A stretch of 64,000 nucleotides of DNA from Tricholoma matsutake. Taxonomy: Eukaryota; Basidiomycota; Agaricomycetes; Agaricales; Tricholomataceae. The stretch covers positions 9,176,001 to 9,240,000 of the forward strand of contig AP026539.1 in the NCBI GenBank assembly GCA_026075535.2. The letters run 5' to 3'. The notes beneath the pieces are model-generated. The model did not search any database and had not been told where the DNA came from. It worked only from the letters and a program-made list of their open reading frames with translations. The position numbers and the translations under genes were made by a program. How positions within the stretch are numbered: position 1 is the first letter of the stretch; each line of letters begins with the position of its first letter. Positions 32,239 to 43,845 of this stretch are shown piece after piece.

Positions 32239-33236
32239 ATGTCCCCTCCAGTAGTATCCATGCAGATCAAATTGGCCGCGATGAGGGCCCAACATGAACA
32301 GAGAGAACGGGCGATGAAGGAGCCGATGGAATGGGAGATGAAGGAGCTGGAGGAAGCGGTGAGGGAGGAGGAACACCGGGCGCAGGAGGTGCAAAAGGCA
32401 GCAGAGGAGGCTGCAAAGGCTGAGGAGGTGCACCAGGCAGAGGCATGGAAAAAGGAGGCTTTGGCCACAAAATGAGCGGAGAAGAAGCAGGTGGCTGCAG
32501 CCACAGGTTTGGAGGATGAGGCCGAGGGGAGCAAGTCCCCTAAGAAAAAGAAAGTCGCCAAGTCGAAGGCACGAGTGGGGTTGGAGGAGTCGGAGAGTCC
32601 AGTGCGGGTGCAGGCCACGTTGCCTTGCAAAAGGTGCATACTTGTTTCCTTTCTCAGTCTTCTCTTACTGATAAGTGGCATAGATGCAAATATCAGAAGA
32701 TCGCTTGTTTCAAGATGGGTGCGAGGGGACGCATGTGCAACAACTGCACACATGTCAAACATAAGTGTGAGGAGGTAGAGTGGGAGGGGCAGGAGGCCCC
32801 TGCAGCAAAACCAGCAGGAACCACAATGGGAATGATGGGGATTAGTGGGGAAAACCCGGAAGTAATGCAGCAGCTGATGAAGCTGATAAGGAAGGGGTTT
32901 GCTGAGGTGGCTACTGTGGTGCAGGAGTCAATGGGGGAGATCTGGGACACTTTGGACCCAGAGTGGGTGGAGGAAAAAAGCACCAAGGAGGAGAGCGATG
33001 AGGGTGACAAAGAGGTGGAGCGAGCGGTGCAAGAGTCCCAGTGGGAAAGACGTGGGATCCGCAAGTCCGGAGATGACTGGGTGGCCTTCCAGAGGTATCT
33101 GGAGAAAGGTGGGCAGATGATGGGGAGGAGAGTGAGGATGAAGAAGAGGGTGAGGATGGGGAAGAGGGTGAGGGTAGGGAAGAAGGTGAAGTCGGAGAAG
33201 AGGGTGCCAAAGCCAGACAGGGGGGAGTGGAGGTAG
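32239..33236 (+). pseudogene. Antisense gene of Ty3-I copy 1: coiled-coil protein with a Cys cluster
   Basis: The plus-strand frame starts MSPPVVSMQIKLAAMRAQHE. It has a long charged helix (EEEHRAQEVQKAAEEAAKAE), a lysine-rich stretch, PCKRC and, in the next frame, CKYQKIAC...MCNNCTHVKHKC, then a C-terminal segment GDDWVAFQRYLEKGG and a basic/acidic tail. The ligand pattern C-x6-C-x9-C-x2-C-x7-C resembles that of the antisense gene in Ty3-II. A frame break lies between PCKRC and the second cluster at the same place in copy 2, so it may be a feature of the progenitor. It is convergent with pol, which ends at 33327. Function unknown. Confidence 0.55.
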
Positions 33237-33326
33237 CATAGGTATCCAGTTGGGTCCAAAAAAATCTTTTTGAATGAACTTTGTTTCTGAGTACAAACCG
33301 AGTGAATAAGTAATGTGAATAGACTT

Positions 33327-34800
33327 TTAAGCGGGTAATGGACCAGGTTTTTGCAGGTAGCGAGTGTGAAAATTTGCAAGGAGTTCTTGGGCATGGTCAA
33401 GCTCCATAACAGGTAGCCAGGAGGTCTCCTCATCGGTTCCCTGGTAGCCTTCCCATTGGACAAGGTAGAGAATCTTGCATCGACATCGATTATCAACCTT
33501 GGAGTCGAGGACTTCAGCGATCTCATATTCGAGCTCATCATCGATAGTGATGGGAGGAGGTGGAGGTTGTGTCCGATTTGGAATGGTGGTCGTGGAGTGT
33601 TTCTCTAGTTGAGAGACATGGAAGACAGGGTGGATGGCCCACATGTGGTCTGGGAGCCGCAGGGTGACTGAGTGAGTGCCTGGGCAGGCAATGATTTCAA
33701 AAGGACCATGGTTCTTTTCAGAGAGTTTCTTGGAGGGATGGGTGGTGTGAATATTTTCCGCAGTGACATAAGTGAAATCACCAATGTTGAAGTTGGGTGC
33801 GGGTGCCTGATGTTTGTCCACAGAACCTTGATAATGTTCTTGAGCGGCCGCAAGTTGTTTCCAAAGTTCCTGGTGAAGGTCATCTAAATCAATGACGAAC
33901 TTGTGGGCATGCTGTGAGGCTAAGTCGTGTTCAGGGAAGACAGAAATGTTCGGGTGATAGCCTTTGTTGGCAAAGAAAGGGGATACGCATGTAGAGGCAG
34001 CAGACATTGTTGTAGGCAAATTCGCCTAAGGGAAGGAGGTGAGACAAGTCATCTTGCTGATAGTTACAGAAGATCCAGAGGTACTGTTCCAAGGTCTGGT
34101 TAAGTCGTTCTGTCTGACCATCACCTTGCGGGTGATAACTGGAAGTGGAGTGGATCTGCATGTCGAGGGTTTTTCCGAGGGAGTGGAAGAAATGGGAGAC
34201 AAACTCGGATCCCCGGTTGCAAGTGACATGCAACGGAATGCCATGCTTGGAGAAGACATGGAGGATCAACAGGTTGGCTAGTTCTTGGGCTGTGATTTCA
34301 TTGACAGTTGGGATGAAGATGCCTTGCTTGGTGAGGCAGTCAACAATGACCAGGATAGTGGTGTGCCCATTGGAGTTGGGCAGTTGTTCAATGAAGTCCA
34401 TGGAGATGGAATTCCAAGGTTGTTCTGGAACCAGAAGTTGCTTTAGGAACCTGTAGGGCTTATGTCAAGGCGATTTGGATCACTTGCAAGTCGTACAGGA
34501 TTTGCAGAATTCCTGCACAAAGGTGCAGAGGTTTGGCCAGACATATTCCTGGCAGACAAGCTGCTGGGTTTTGTTTTGTCCAAAGTGGCCAGAGAGAATA
34601 TGACGATGTTTGTATTGGAGGACCTTGAGGTGGAGATCGGTGACATCCAGAACATAAATCTGCTCAAAGTGGCAGAGAAGACCTGCCTTGTCTATGGTCC
34701 AGTTGGGGTCAACAGGTGTCAGAAGATGTGCGGATGATAAGGGGTCAAGGGGTAGGGATGTGCGGATGTCATTGTGAAGTTTCTCAACATCCATGATTAC
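33327..34800 (-). pseudogene. Ty3-I copy 1 integrase and chromodomain
   Basis: The zinc-binding domain ends FCKSCTTCK near 34480. The core has MDFIEQLPNSNGHT (first Asp), then HVTCNRGSEF near 34230-34200, where Asn (codon complement 34216-34218) stands at the second catalytic Asp, and DGQTERLNQTLEQYL with the catalytic Glu. The C-terminal chromodomain reads EVLDSKVDNRCRCKILYLVQ, then EGYQGTDEETSWLP, near 33520-33400. Chromodomains direct chromovirus insertion to particular chromatin. The 230-codon frame 34019-33327 is open. Confidence 0.8.
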
Positions 34801-34959
34801 TGCTTGTTGAAGGACAGGTGTGGCAAAATAGGTGGCTCGAAGGGAAGAGGTGAGCTGTTCTTGTGTGAATACAGGTCAGAAGTTGGTTGGGTTTATGGAG
34901 GCAAAGTCACTATTTCCCCCTTTGCGGTAGACATCCCAATGTCTAGTGAGCGTGTCTGG

Positions 34960-36695
34960 CTTGGCCCCTAATTTTCCAGGGCGGAATCAGATGACAAGAT
35001 TGAACTGGGAAAGGTATTCAGACCAATGGGCCTGGCAGCGGGTGAGCAACTTAGTAGTGCTGAAGTACTCAAGATTTTTGTGGTCGGTGACCACATCAAC
35101 TGGGTTTGCGGAACCCTCAAAATACTGTCACCAGCATTTGAAGGCTTCAAAGATGGCCAAGAGTTCCTTGTCATGGGTGTCGTGATTTAGTTCAGTGGGA
35201 TTAAAGGAGCAGGAATGGAAAGCAACCGGATGGATTTCTCCATCCGCAGTGTAAACCGAAAGGATAGCTGCTAAGGCATAGTCCGAAGCATCGGTTTTGA
35301 GTACCATCTGTGAGTCAGGTACCCATTGAGTTAAGATGGGTGCATGAGTGAATTCTTGTTTGAGCCTTTCAAAGGCATTGCGGCACTTCTTGTTGAAGTC
35401 CCAAGGTGCGGATTTCCATGTCAAGCGGGTAAGTGGGATGACAATGTCTGAATAGCCATTAATGAAACAGCGGTAAAAATTGCAAAAGCCTAAGAAGGAT
35501 TGGATGTCCTTAACTTTCCTAGGCTTGGGCCAGTCAAGCACGGTTTTGACTTTATCCTTGGACATCCGCAGCCCATCCAGTGAAAGGATGAAACCTAGAT
35601 ATTCAATGGTGTCTTTGTGGAACTCACATTTCTGTGGAGAGGTGTAAAGTCCATTTTTCCAGAGACAGTGGAGGACTTCTTTAATGTGAGCCCAATGCTG
35701 GGACTTGTCATCTGAATAGATCAGGATGTTGTCAAGGTACACGATGACACAAACATCCAGCATGTTGCTGAAAATGTTGTTCATAAACCGCTGGAAGGCT
35801 GCGGGTGCATTAGTGAGTCCAAAGGGAACCACCAACCACTTGAAGGATCCGTAGTGGGTGCAGAAAGTAGTTTTCCATTTGTCACCATCAGCAATGCAGA
35901 CTAGGTGATAAGTGTGCCACAAGTCTATCTTAGTGAACAAGCAGGCTTTTGGGGAGAGTCGAGGAGGTCGGAAATGAGAGGAAGGGGATAGCAGTCTTTC
36001 TTTGTAAGACAGTTGAGTCCTCGGTAGTCGACGCAAAGTCAGAGACTACCGTCCTTCTTCTTGACAAAGAGAATCGGAGTGCCATGTGGAGACTTGGAAG
36101 GGCGGATGAAACCTGAGTGGACATTTTTGTCAATGAAGACTCGTAAGGCTTCTAATTCAGAGGGGGAGAGAGAATACATGTGACCTGGAGGAGAGGGAGC
36201 ATTATACTCCATCTCTATCTTGAGGTCATAAGGACGATGTGGAGGAAGGGTGTCTGCCTTAGTCTTATTAAAGACATCAGCAAATTTGTGATACTTGGGC
36301 GGAATATCGGAAAGGTTGGATGGGTTAGCAGATTGGGCGGAGTGGGCGGAGTGGGCAGATAACCCTTCTGGAGCGAAGGTCATCTGAAAAGCTACTGCCC
36401 CAGGATGTTTGCTAGCATGTGCATAAGCGGCAGCGTTGATGAAAGAGATGTCAGGGGGTGTAAACTTGGGAGGAATGGTTGGTTCGGAAAGTGTGGAGGA
36501 GTCAAGGATTTCTACTGGAAGGTTTGGGGGCAAAGGTGATGTCAGGGGTGCTGGACCTCTATGATCTGCAGAGCGGAAAGCGAGTTGGCTTGAAGACCAG
36601 TCAATCAATGGATTGTATTGCTTCAGCCAGTTATGACTGAGTATGGCAGAACAGGAAGAGTTGAGCAAGGTTACATAGAATGACAAATTGAACAC
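34960..36695 (-). pseudogene. Ty3-I copy 1 RT-RNase H
   Basis: The frame 36695-36039 holds protease-end and RT-start sequence (FHVSQ-free, with SPHGTPILFVKKKDGSL). The frame 36036-35128 holds VPFGLTNAPAAFQRFMNNIF, the catalytic box VIVYLDNILIYS (35739-35728) and LGFILSLDGLRMSKDKVK. RNase H follows with VLKTDASDYALAAIL and ELNHDTHDKELLAIFEAF. The RT box is YLDN instead of YLDD; copy 2 keeps YLDD. The change fits a G-to-A transition at a CpG. Confidence 0.8.
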
Positions 36696-36699
36696 TTCA

Positions 36700-37018
36700 C
36701 TGGCAGGAAAGGTGATTGGAAGTTTGACGACCTGAGTTATGGTGGAGTTGCAAGATCCATCAAAGAGTCATAAGCTGATTGGGTTAATGGATTCCATGCT
36801 GAGCTGGTTATTCAACATGAAAGAGGAGTCAAGGAAGCAATGGGAGGAGCCAGAGTCGATAAGGGTTCAGAAAGGGGCAGAAGAGTCAGGAAAGGTTAAA
36901 AGAATGGTTAGGGAGTCAGGGTTGGAAAGAGCGGATGCATTGAGATGAATGTAGGCAGCCAAGTGGGTAAGGTCAATGCAACCCCCAGCCCCAATGGCTG
37001 TTTCCTGAGGGTTGCGGA
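36700..37018 (-). pseudogene. Ty3-I copy 1 protease
   Basis: LIDSGSSHCFLDSSF is read on the minus strand near 36860-36815, giving the DSGS active site of a retroviral-type aspartic protease. Copy 2 has the same block. In-frame stops flank it. Confidence 0.65.
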
Positions 37019-38387
37019 CTATTTTTCCAAGTCTGTGGATTTGGGAATCACAGCAGATGTGCAGGCTTTTGCAGCTTTAGATTTCGGGCAGTTTCCTGCT
37101 ACATGCCCTTCTTCACCACAGTAGAGACAAAGTCTTTCCCTCATGCGATGTTCTCGTTCTTCCACAGTAAGTTTGCTGTTCTTCCCCAATTTATTGGAGA
37201 TGGATGACTTGGAAGTATTCTTTGTCGCGGAAGACTGCTGGTTGGAGGAGTTACCCCAAGCGGAGTTTGAAGAGGATTGATTGGTAGACTGGGAGGAGCT
37301 TTTGGGGGTGTCCTTCTTGACAGGGGTAGAAGAGTTTCTGGAATTCTTAGTTTCAAATTGGGTTTCATCCTCCTGCGCTTTCAAGCGCAGTTCTGCAAGG
37401 GTGTTGGGTTTACCACCCCAAAGGACTTCTATGCGAAGTCAGAGTGGAAGACCATGGAAATAGTGGTCACGGAGGGCTGCCTCATTCCAGTTGATGTCTA
37501 GAAGCTAACTCCCAGAAGTCAACATTATACTTTGTGATGCAACCACCTTTTTTCATTGCTAAGTCGGAAAGGGCTTTTTCTGCATCCCTGACCAGGTTGT
37601 GTGGGCTGAAATTGCTCTCTAGCTCGGCGAGGAAAGCTTCATAATCCCACATCCAGTGTGCAGAATCAGTCAGATCATTAAGACCGGGTTCAAACCAACT
37701 GAGAGCTGATCCCTTGAGATAAGAAATGATAAATATGATCTTTTTCTCATCAGAAGAAAATATGTGTGGACGGTCATGGAAATGAAGATTACACAAGACT
37801 AGGAAGTCTCTAAGTTTCTTTGGGTTGGAGCCATTGAAGGTGTCAGGGTCGCAAACTTTGATTTTCTCAGTCTTGGGTGTGTTGTTTTGTCGGAGGTGCA
37901 GATACTCTCCAAGAGGTTGTAAAGAATATCTATGAACCTATCCCCTGGATCAGGGTTTCCCCCTGCGGGAGGTTGATCGTCAGGATCATTGGGATCAGGG
38001 TCGCCCCCAGGGCCATCAGGACCACTAGGGTCATCAGGTCCACTAGGGTCATCAGGTCCACTGGGAGGACCATCCTCTAGACCACGATCTTCCAACCCAT
38101 AGGGTTCAGGCCGGTTGATGTCCCCTACGTACTCAAGGGGAGTTCTTGATCGAAAACTCTGGGTTGGTGGAAGGGTGCAAGGCATGGGTGGACATGAGAT
38201 TGGCACTGATTGAAGGGGCTCCTGAGCTGATTTGACGGAATATGTTTGAGGGTCTGGAAGACACTCCAAAAGTAGTGGCAGGATGAGGGTCAGAAAGGGT
38301 GGATCGCTGGATTGCAGAGATCCCTGGGATAGTGCCGGCATGCTGAGAGTTTCTGGTTGTGTGCTGGCGAGTTTTGGTTGGGGTCAT
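37019..38387 (-). pseudogene. Ty3-I copy 1 gag
   Basis: It starts MTPTKTRQHTTRNSQHAG at 38387. A Pro/Asp/Gly-rich segment (GPDDPSGPDDPSGPDGPGG) lies near 38060-37985. The capsid-like block follows: FIISYLKGSALSWFEPGLND near 37730, and DYEAFLAELESNFSPHN. The zinc knuckle [14 protein letters not shown] (C-x2-C-x4-H-x4-C) is at about 37128-37087. Frame shifts divide it into four pieces. Gag forms the particle that packages element RNA. Confidence 0.8.
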
Positions 38388-38427
38388 AGGAGGAGAGGAG
38401 ACGAGTGAAGTGTGAGTTCGTATATAC

Positions 38428-39133
38428 TGTTAAGAACTGATCCATGCAGGCTCATTGGAATCCGATCAGACACTGTGGGTGATAATAGCGGGAGTTGTCG
38501 GGTCGATGTAGATTCTGCGGGAGGGGAAACAGAAAGGACTTGGCTTCAGCTTGTAAGAAGCTGCACCCTTCACCTCATCTGGTGTCCTAATTTCAAGTCA
38601 AAAGTTTAGGGGTAGGAGCGGGAAAGTGCGGGTAAATGCAGGGAGGAGTACAGAGGGACTTAGGTTAAGTTCAGATGAGACTAGAACTTCAGAGGGAGAC
38701 TAGAGGTTGAGTCAAATGGAGTTCACACTCTTAGAGGACAAAGGTAGGCGTAGAATGAGATTTAGATTGACAAGTTAAAGTCAAGTCTATGTCGATATAT
38801 GAACTGAGGAATACATGGCAAAACTAACTAAACTTAAATACTAGAGTCCAGAATAAAAGCAGGATGGAAACAGGATTGCAGCAGTGTCTCAACTGCATAG
38901 ATAAATTATCTAGCGGGAGCTCCACAGGAATCCGTAGTCAAATTTGCAATAGGGACAGCAGCCTTGGGAAGGCAGCCATGGATGCTGTACAAGGCGGCCT
39001 GGTGCACAGCAGTGTGGGCAGTGCAAGGTAGCCAGGAACAAAATTGGAAGGAGTAGACAAATGTAGGGTTAGACATGTGGGAAAGAGTTGGATGGAATGC
39101 AGGTTCTGATCGGGCGAGGAACAGTCCTTGACA
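38428..39133 (-). repeat. Ty3-I copy 1 5' LTR
   Basis: TGTTAAGAACTGATCC to CAGTCCTTGACA on the plus strand, followed by the GACCC target duplication. Confidence 0.9.
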
Positions 39134-40502
39134 GACCCAAAGCTCACAGCTATGAGATAGCATTGCCCCAGATTCATTCCAGTTATTAGCCAAATTTACC
39201 TATGAATCTGCAATGAAGTATAAGTGAGTGGGCGCCAGCGAGAAACTTGACCATGGATTTACAATCCACAATGTGACCTTGGTATGTTCCTGTTTTTGAG
39301 CACCAATAGACTCTACTAATGTAAAACCAAAGTGAAGGATTATTCTCAACAACCCAGGCCTTCATGGAGCATGATGAGTCTGACAGAGAAAGCTTTGAAG
39401 ATGGTGATGTAAGCCAAGCAAAAAGCATAAATGGACTGTTGGTGGATGTACACCAAAGGGGGAAGATTTCTGGAGTAAGGTGGACAGTTTCTTCACTCAT
39501 GAGATCCCCAAACAGGGTTGTAATCTGGCAGGATCACAGTGGAAAGAGTGTGTGTACTGAGTCAAAACTCTGGCAGGCTGATCTAATGTTATCTCAACAG
39601 CTATGTGAATGAGATAATTATACTTGACAATGCACACTTTGCAGCCTCAAACACAGAAACCTTTTTCGAGCCCACTACTGCTTCCACTGTTGCTGGTACA
39701 GAGTTACCTGCTGGTCCCAAGAGTTCTAATTCTGGTTGCTCAGCAGTACCTGGTAGTTATGGGGGGTGTTACAATTTTCCTTGTAACTCATGGAACCCGA
39801 CCAACCTGACCAACCTGACAATCCCCTCCAGACAGGAGGCACTACCTGATTCATGCCTAGGGCATGTCCTTGACACCAGACACATGCATGATGCATGCCG
39901 ACTGCATGCATTTGATCCCCTTCCCATGGAAGGCACCCTTGATGCATGGTGACTCCATGCACCTGAACCCATTCCCACACATGCTGTGATACAACAGCCC
40001 TTTGACATGAGGTCCATGACATTGGACTCTCACGATCAACATGCTGCACCGCAGCACTCCGTGACATTGGATGCCTCATGCAAGGCATGAGGCTTATTGT
40101 TTCTATTCTTACCTGATATGCATCTACCTTTCCGATTGGACGATAAGGACCTCCCTACTAGTATAAGTACTGCAACTTGTAGTAGGGATGTCCTTAGTTT
40201 AGATCTAGGCAATCTACAGCTTTAACTTGTGAACTTGCAAACTTACTTGAAACCACTAAGGAAGCCCCTTAGTGCATGAACCCGAACGACTCTACGCAGA
40301 AGGCCTGCTAGAGTGCACTATCCATCTTATGTCAGATGCTCCAAGTAAGACTAGTGCCGAACAACTTGTTGAGGAAGCACCTCGTCAAACAACATCAACT
40401 AGATCGAGTGGTTGAGGCTTTGCCCTTAACAGGGGGCCTCTTGGAAATCATCACCAGGTGGTTGCACAAGGGGCTGGGCTTTTCAGTCATTTCTTGCAGT
40501 GA
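39134..40502 (+). pseudogene. G3, 3' part (interrupted by a solo LTR)
   Basis: The G3 frame resumes after Ty3-I with DSIAPDSFQLLAKFTYESAM near 39155-39215. Then come GFTIHNVTLV near 39250 and, after degraded sequence, KGEDFW and QWKECVY remnants near 39460-39560. Next is a 115-codon frame from 39605 (NEIIILDNAHFAASNTETFF). With the LTR at 39767-40431 and one GGGGG removed, the frame continues VPGSYGGPLGNHHQVVAQG and stops at 40500-40502. The blocks match the C-terminal half of the same Agaricomycete family as at 22073. Several frameshifts are present. Confidence 0.55.
39762..40436. mobile_element. Solo LTR of an unidentified element
   Basis: The LTR runs TGTTACAATTTTCC (39767) to CCCTTAACA (40431), 665 bp. 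It is flanked by GGGGG at 39762-39766 and 40432-40436. The ends TGTTA/TAACA are inverted, as usual for LTRs. It shares no obvious sequence with the Ty3-I or Ty3-II LTRs. A TATA-like TATAAGTACTG lies near 40161. A Copia or another Ty3 lineage is possible. Confidence 0.65.
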
Positions 40503-41822
40503 TGCTTTGAGGAGTGTCTCCATCTCATGTTACTTCATGTTTAAATTAGATTGACATCTGCACTGATATTCCTTGGAGCTGTATGTCAAAATTACTTGTA
40601 AACAGATACATATGGCCATGCTACTTTGGAAAACACATCCAGATGAATGACAAGGTTCAGAGATGTCATGAGAAATGCTGATCACCAAACATGTCATGGC
40701 TGTGTAAGTCACATGATATATGTGTTTGTTGATCTCAAGTTCAGCTTGAACATCACATCAACAACCACTTTCTCCCATTCTCTCAGCTCTGATGTCATTG
40801 AGCTTACACCAGCCCATCTGTGAGGGCATGTACCACATTGTCTGTGGCTTTCTTGATGCTTGTATGACCCAGTCTTGTGGGTTGCATCAGAATGGTGTTG
40901 TGTATTTGGAGCTGGGAACATTTGTATCCTTGTTCTTTGTGTCTGAAAGGGTCAGGGCTGGACTTGGAGGCTGGAGCAAGGTGGATAGCACATGTATCTT
41001 AGGTGACTCTATCATGATAATAAGTATATGACTTGACATATATTGTTTAATGTGCATGTCAGTGGTTGCTCTCCCAGTGTACTCTGTATCACCTGTCTTT
41101 CATTCATGCCATACTATTAATATAATGCATATGTTATACTGCATTACTGTTTGAATTTGAGCCTGTTTCTGAACCAGCAAATGAGCAGGGGGGGATATTT
41201 TGAGCTATTCAACATCAGTACAGCCTGGATGTAAATGATGCAATATAACCCCAGTTTAAATTCAATTGAGGTTGAGCCTAACCTAGTGAGCATTTCATCA
41301 GGATCAAACACTCTCCTAATTAGTCGTGGGTTCTACCATACTAACCCATGGTTCATTGGTGCTGATTTTGCCTTGGGGTTAATAGAAACACTTGCCTGTG
41401 TAGCTTCTTATGGGCCAGTATCACACGTGCAACTGTTTGTTTGCTATTACAAGTCCTTAACAAAGTTAAGACTCATTACGAGTCCTTAACAATGTTAAGT
41501 AAGACTTGTTCTTCATACCGGGAATCGAGGAAAAATTCAGTGCTATAAGAAAAACATTTCCTTTTTCCCTATGGTCAGTAAGTTCTGTGCAACTATTACA
41601 AAAATTACTGACTTTACTAACCGTGGGACTGAAAAATTAGCCGAGACGCGGATTTCGAGTATAAAAAAAAATTTCTCATCCGGCTATCTAAGTTACCGGA
41701 ACCTATAGTAATTGACTTCAATACAATCCATTACAAACTGTTATTGATAGTTTCATTACAAACTATTATTGATCAGTTACAAACTTTGTATTGAAATTTT
41801 GAAATTTGATGATACTTCGGGG
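40503..41822. other. No recognisable gene
   Basis: Short frames only. At 41440-41500 there is a local duplication of a motif GAGTCCTTAACAATGTTAAG / AAGTCCTTAACAAAGTTAAG. At 41720-41790 there are three near-repeats of ATTACAAACT. No structure explains the rest. Confidence 0.4.
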
Positions 41823-41908
41823 GCACCCTAAATGTATCACGTGCGCCAAATATCGACATGGGGGGAGAGAAGTCGATATTTGGCGCACGTGACCGTTTTA
41901 GGGTATGC
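41823..41908. repeat. Long imperfect palindrome with CACGTG in each arm
   Basis: The left arm 41823-41857 and right arm 41872-41908 pair over about 35 bp with a 14-nt loop. The inner 20 bp (CACGTGCGCCAAATATCGAC and its complement) are perfect. The outer parts ACCCTAAA / TTTAGGGT also pair. It could be a MITE remnant or a protein-binding palindrome. Confidence 0.6.
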
Positions 41909-41939
41909 TTTTTTTAGCACATCTACAATGAAAGTCTTG

Positions 41940-43190
41940 TATCTCACTCATTTCTTGTCCGATTAGGTTCATTTAACTACAGATGGGAAAGTACATCATT
42001 GGCCAGTCATCGGGAGAGTATTTGTCATTGTTTGGTATTGTTGTCATGGCTAAATATAGTATCTCCTTCAGTTTTCATCCAATTTGCACGATTTAACTTG
42101 CAAATGAAAAGTATGCTGTTGGTCTATCATTGGGAAATATTTACAAGTATTTGGGATTGTTTGTTTGTAGATCAAAAAGATCAACATAATTATATCAGAG
42201 CCAGTGTTTACTCAATTGAGTTTATTTAACTTGTGGAAGGGTATGTAACTTGGACACTTTGTCCTGTGCTGACAAAAGTTGTTTATATTTGTTTGTTAGA
42301 TTATGAAAATACTGTATCTTGCTCAATTCTTGGCTGATTTCTTTTATTTAACTTGGAATGAGAAGATACATTATTGGCCAATCATTGGGAGGGTATTTGG
42401 CATTGTTTGGCATTGTTGTCATGGCTAAATATAGTACCTCCCTCAGTTTTCATTCATTTTGGATGATTTAACTTGCAAGATAAGAAGTATACTGTTGGTC
42501 TATTATTAAAGATACTTACAAATATTTGGCATTATTTGTTCATATATCAAAAAATCAAAAAGATGATGTCAGAGCTGGTTTTAACTCACTGGAGTTTATT
42601 TAACTTGTAGAAGGGTGTAGCTTGGGCACTTTACACTGACAAAGGTTGTTTATCTTTAATTGTTAAATCATCAAAATACTGTATCTTGCCCATTTCTTGG
42701 CTGATTTGTTTTATTTAACTTGGAATAAGAAGATACACCATTGGCCCATCATTGGCCAATCATCAGAAGAGTATTTTGTATTGTTTGACATTGTTGTTAT
42801 GCATAAATATAGTATCTCTTTTAGTTTTCATCCATTTTGGATGATTTAACAAAAAGATACTGTTGGTCTATCCTTAAAGGATATTTGCTATTATTTGTTA
42901 ATATATCAAGCAGATCAAAAAGACTATATCAGAGCCAGTTCTTTCAATTGAGTTTAACTTTGTAGAAGGGTATGTAGCTTGGGCATTTTATATTGACAAA
43001 ATTGTTTATCTTTATTTGTTAAATTATAAAAATGCTGTACCTTGGTCAATTCTTGGCCAATTTGTTTTATTTAACTTGGAATAAGAAGATACATTATCGG
43101 CCCATTCATTGAGATCATATTTAGTATTGTTTGGCATTGTTTGTGGTATCTCAGTTAGTTCTTCTTTAATCCAACTGATTTAACCTGAAC
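41940..43190. repeat. Array of diverged 335-380-bp tandem repeats (left part)
   Basis: The marker GATTTAACTTGCAAAT recurs at about 42090, 42464, 42843 and 43177. Other markers repeat in step: AAGATACATTATTGGCC near 42364, and variants near 41990, 42730 and 43087; TGTATCTTGCTCAATTCTTG near 42311, and variants at 42671 and 43034. The array resumes after TE-C at 45118. No coding potential. It looks like a minor satellite. Confidence 0.65.
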
Positions 43191-43430
43191 TTTACACTGC
43201 CCCACATAGTCCTGGAGGAATCCTGGTAGTCCTACCAGGAATACCAAGAATCCTCCAGGAATCCAGTAGGACTCACCAGGACTCACCAGGAATCCAGTGG
43301 GACTTACCAGGATTCCTGGTATGTTACCAAACATCCAACCATAATGGAAAGTCAATTTGATATCTTACGAGTTCAAGTGCCTCAACTTCAGAAATTTCAC
43401 AATGTGCCCACAAAACAGATTTGTGCAAAG

Positions 43431-43510
43431 CAGGAATTGAACTCAAGACCTCATGATGAGGAATCACATGACAAACCAGACAAGTGTGCTCAACCAGTTG
43501 AGCCACAGGA
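43431..43510 (-). other. tRNA-like module at the left end of TE-C
   Basis: On the minus strand TGGCTCAACTGG (complement of 43494-43505) and GAGTTCAATTCC (complement of 43433-43444) match A and B boxes. The module is homologous to the right modules of TE-A and TE-B, so the interior is inverted in TE-C. Confidence 0.55.
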
Positions 43511-43639
43511 GAATTATTTGGTATCCATATAAAGTTTATTTATGACTCAAACTCAAACTCAAGCATGTAATCTCTCTCAAAGTCACTATTAAGATCAAAT
43601 AATTTTAATCAACTACAATACAATTAACTACATAAAAAA

Positions 43640-43845
43640 AGCCCTCCCATGCACCTCGTGCAAGGGAGAGCCCTAAAAATATTTACAGATAAAACTAAAT
43701 ACGCGAGGGGAGGGCAACAATTATGAATAAATAAAGAAAATCCCCTCACCATTGTAAAATGCGGGTGAGAGGGAGGGCATTAATATGAATGAAAAAAAAT
43801 GAAGAAAAACCCTCCCCATGCAAAATGTGGGGGAGGGGGCGGCCT
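43640..43845 (-). repeat. Stem-loop ladder of TE-C
   Basis: Four inverted repeats, read on the minus strand, with CCCTCC/GGGAGG arms; several are followed by T-runs (GGGTTTTTC, GGGGATTTTC, GGGCTTTTTTT). They correspond to the ladders at 12347 and 18345. Confidence 0.55.

Larger units (their letters stand above)
22908..39133 (-). mobile_element. Ty3-I copy 1: chromovirus LTR retrotransposon, with Ty3-II nested in its left LTR
   Basis: The target duplication GACCC is seen at 22903-22907 and 39134-39138. LTRs on the minus strand run TGTCAAG to CTTAACA. The right (5') LTR is 38428-39133 (706 bp). The left (3') LTR is split: 22908-23122 and 31619-32102. A purine tract (complement of 32103-32118, CTAAGGGGGAAATAC) adjoins the 3' LTR. 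On the minus strand gag, protease, RT, RNase H, integrase and a chromodomain follow in order, with many frameshifts and stops. A plus-strand antisense gene lies between the chromodomain and the 3' LTR. The element is dead but structurally complete. Confidence 0.9.

Noticed and set aside
41823..41908. Telomere-derived sequence (CCCTAAA and TTTAGGG)
   Set aside because: Only one copy of each word occurs, as the feet of a palindrome.
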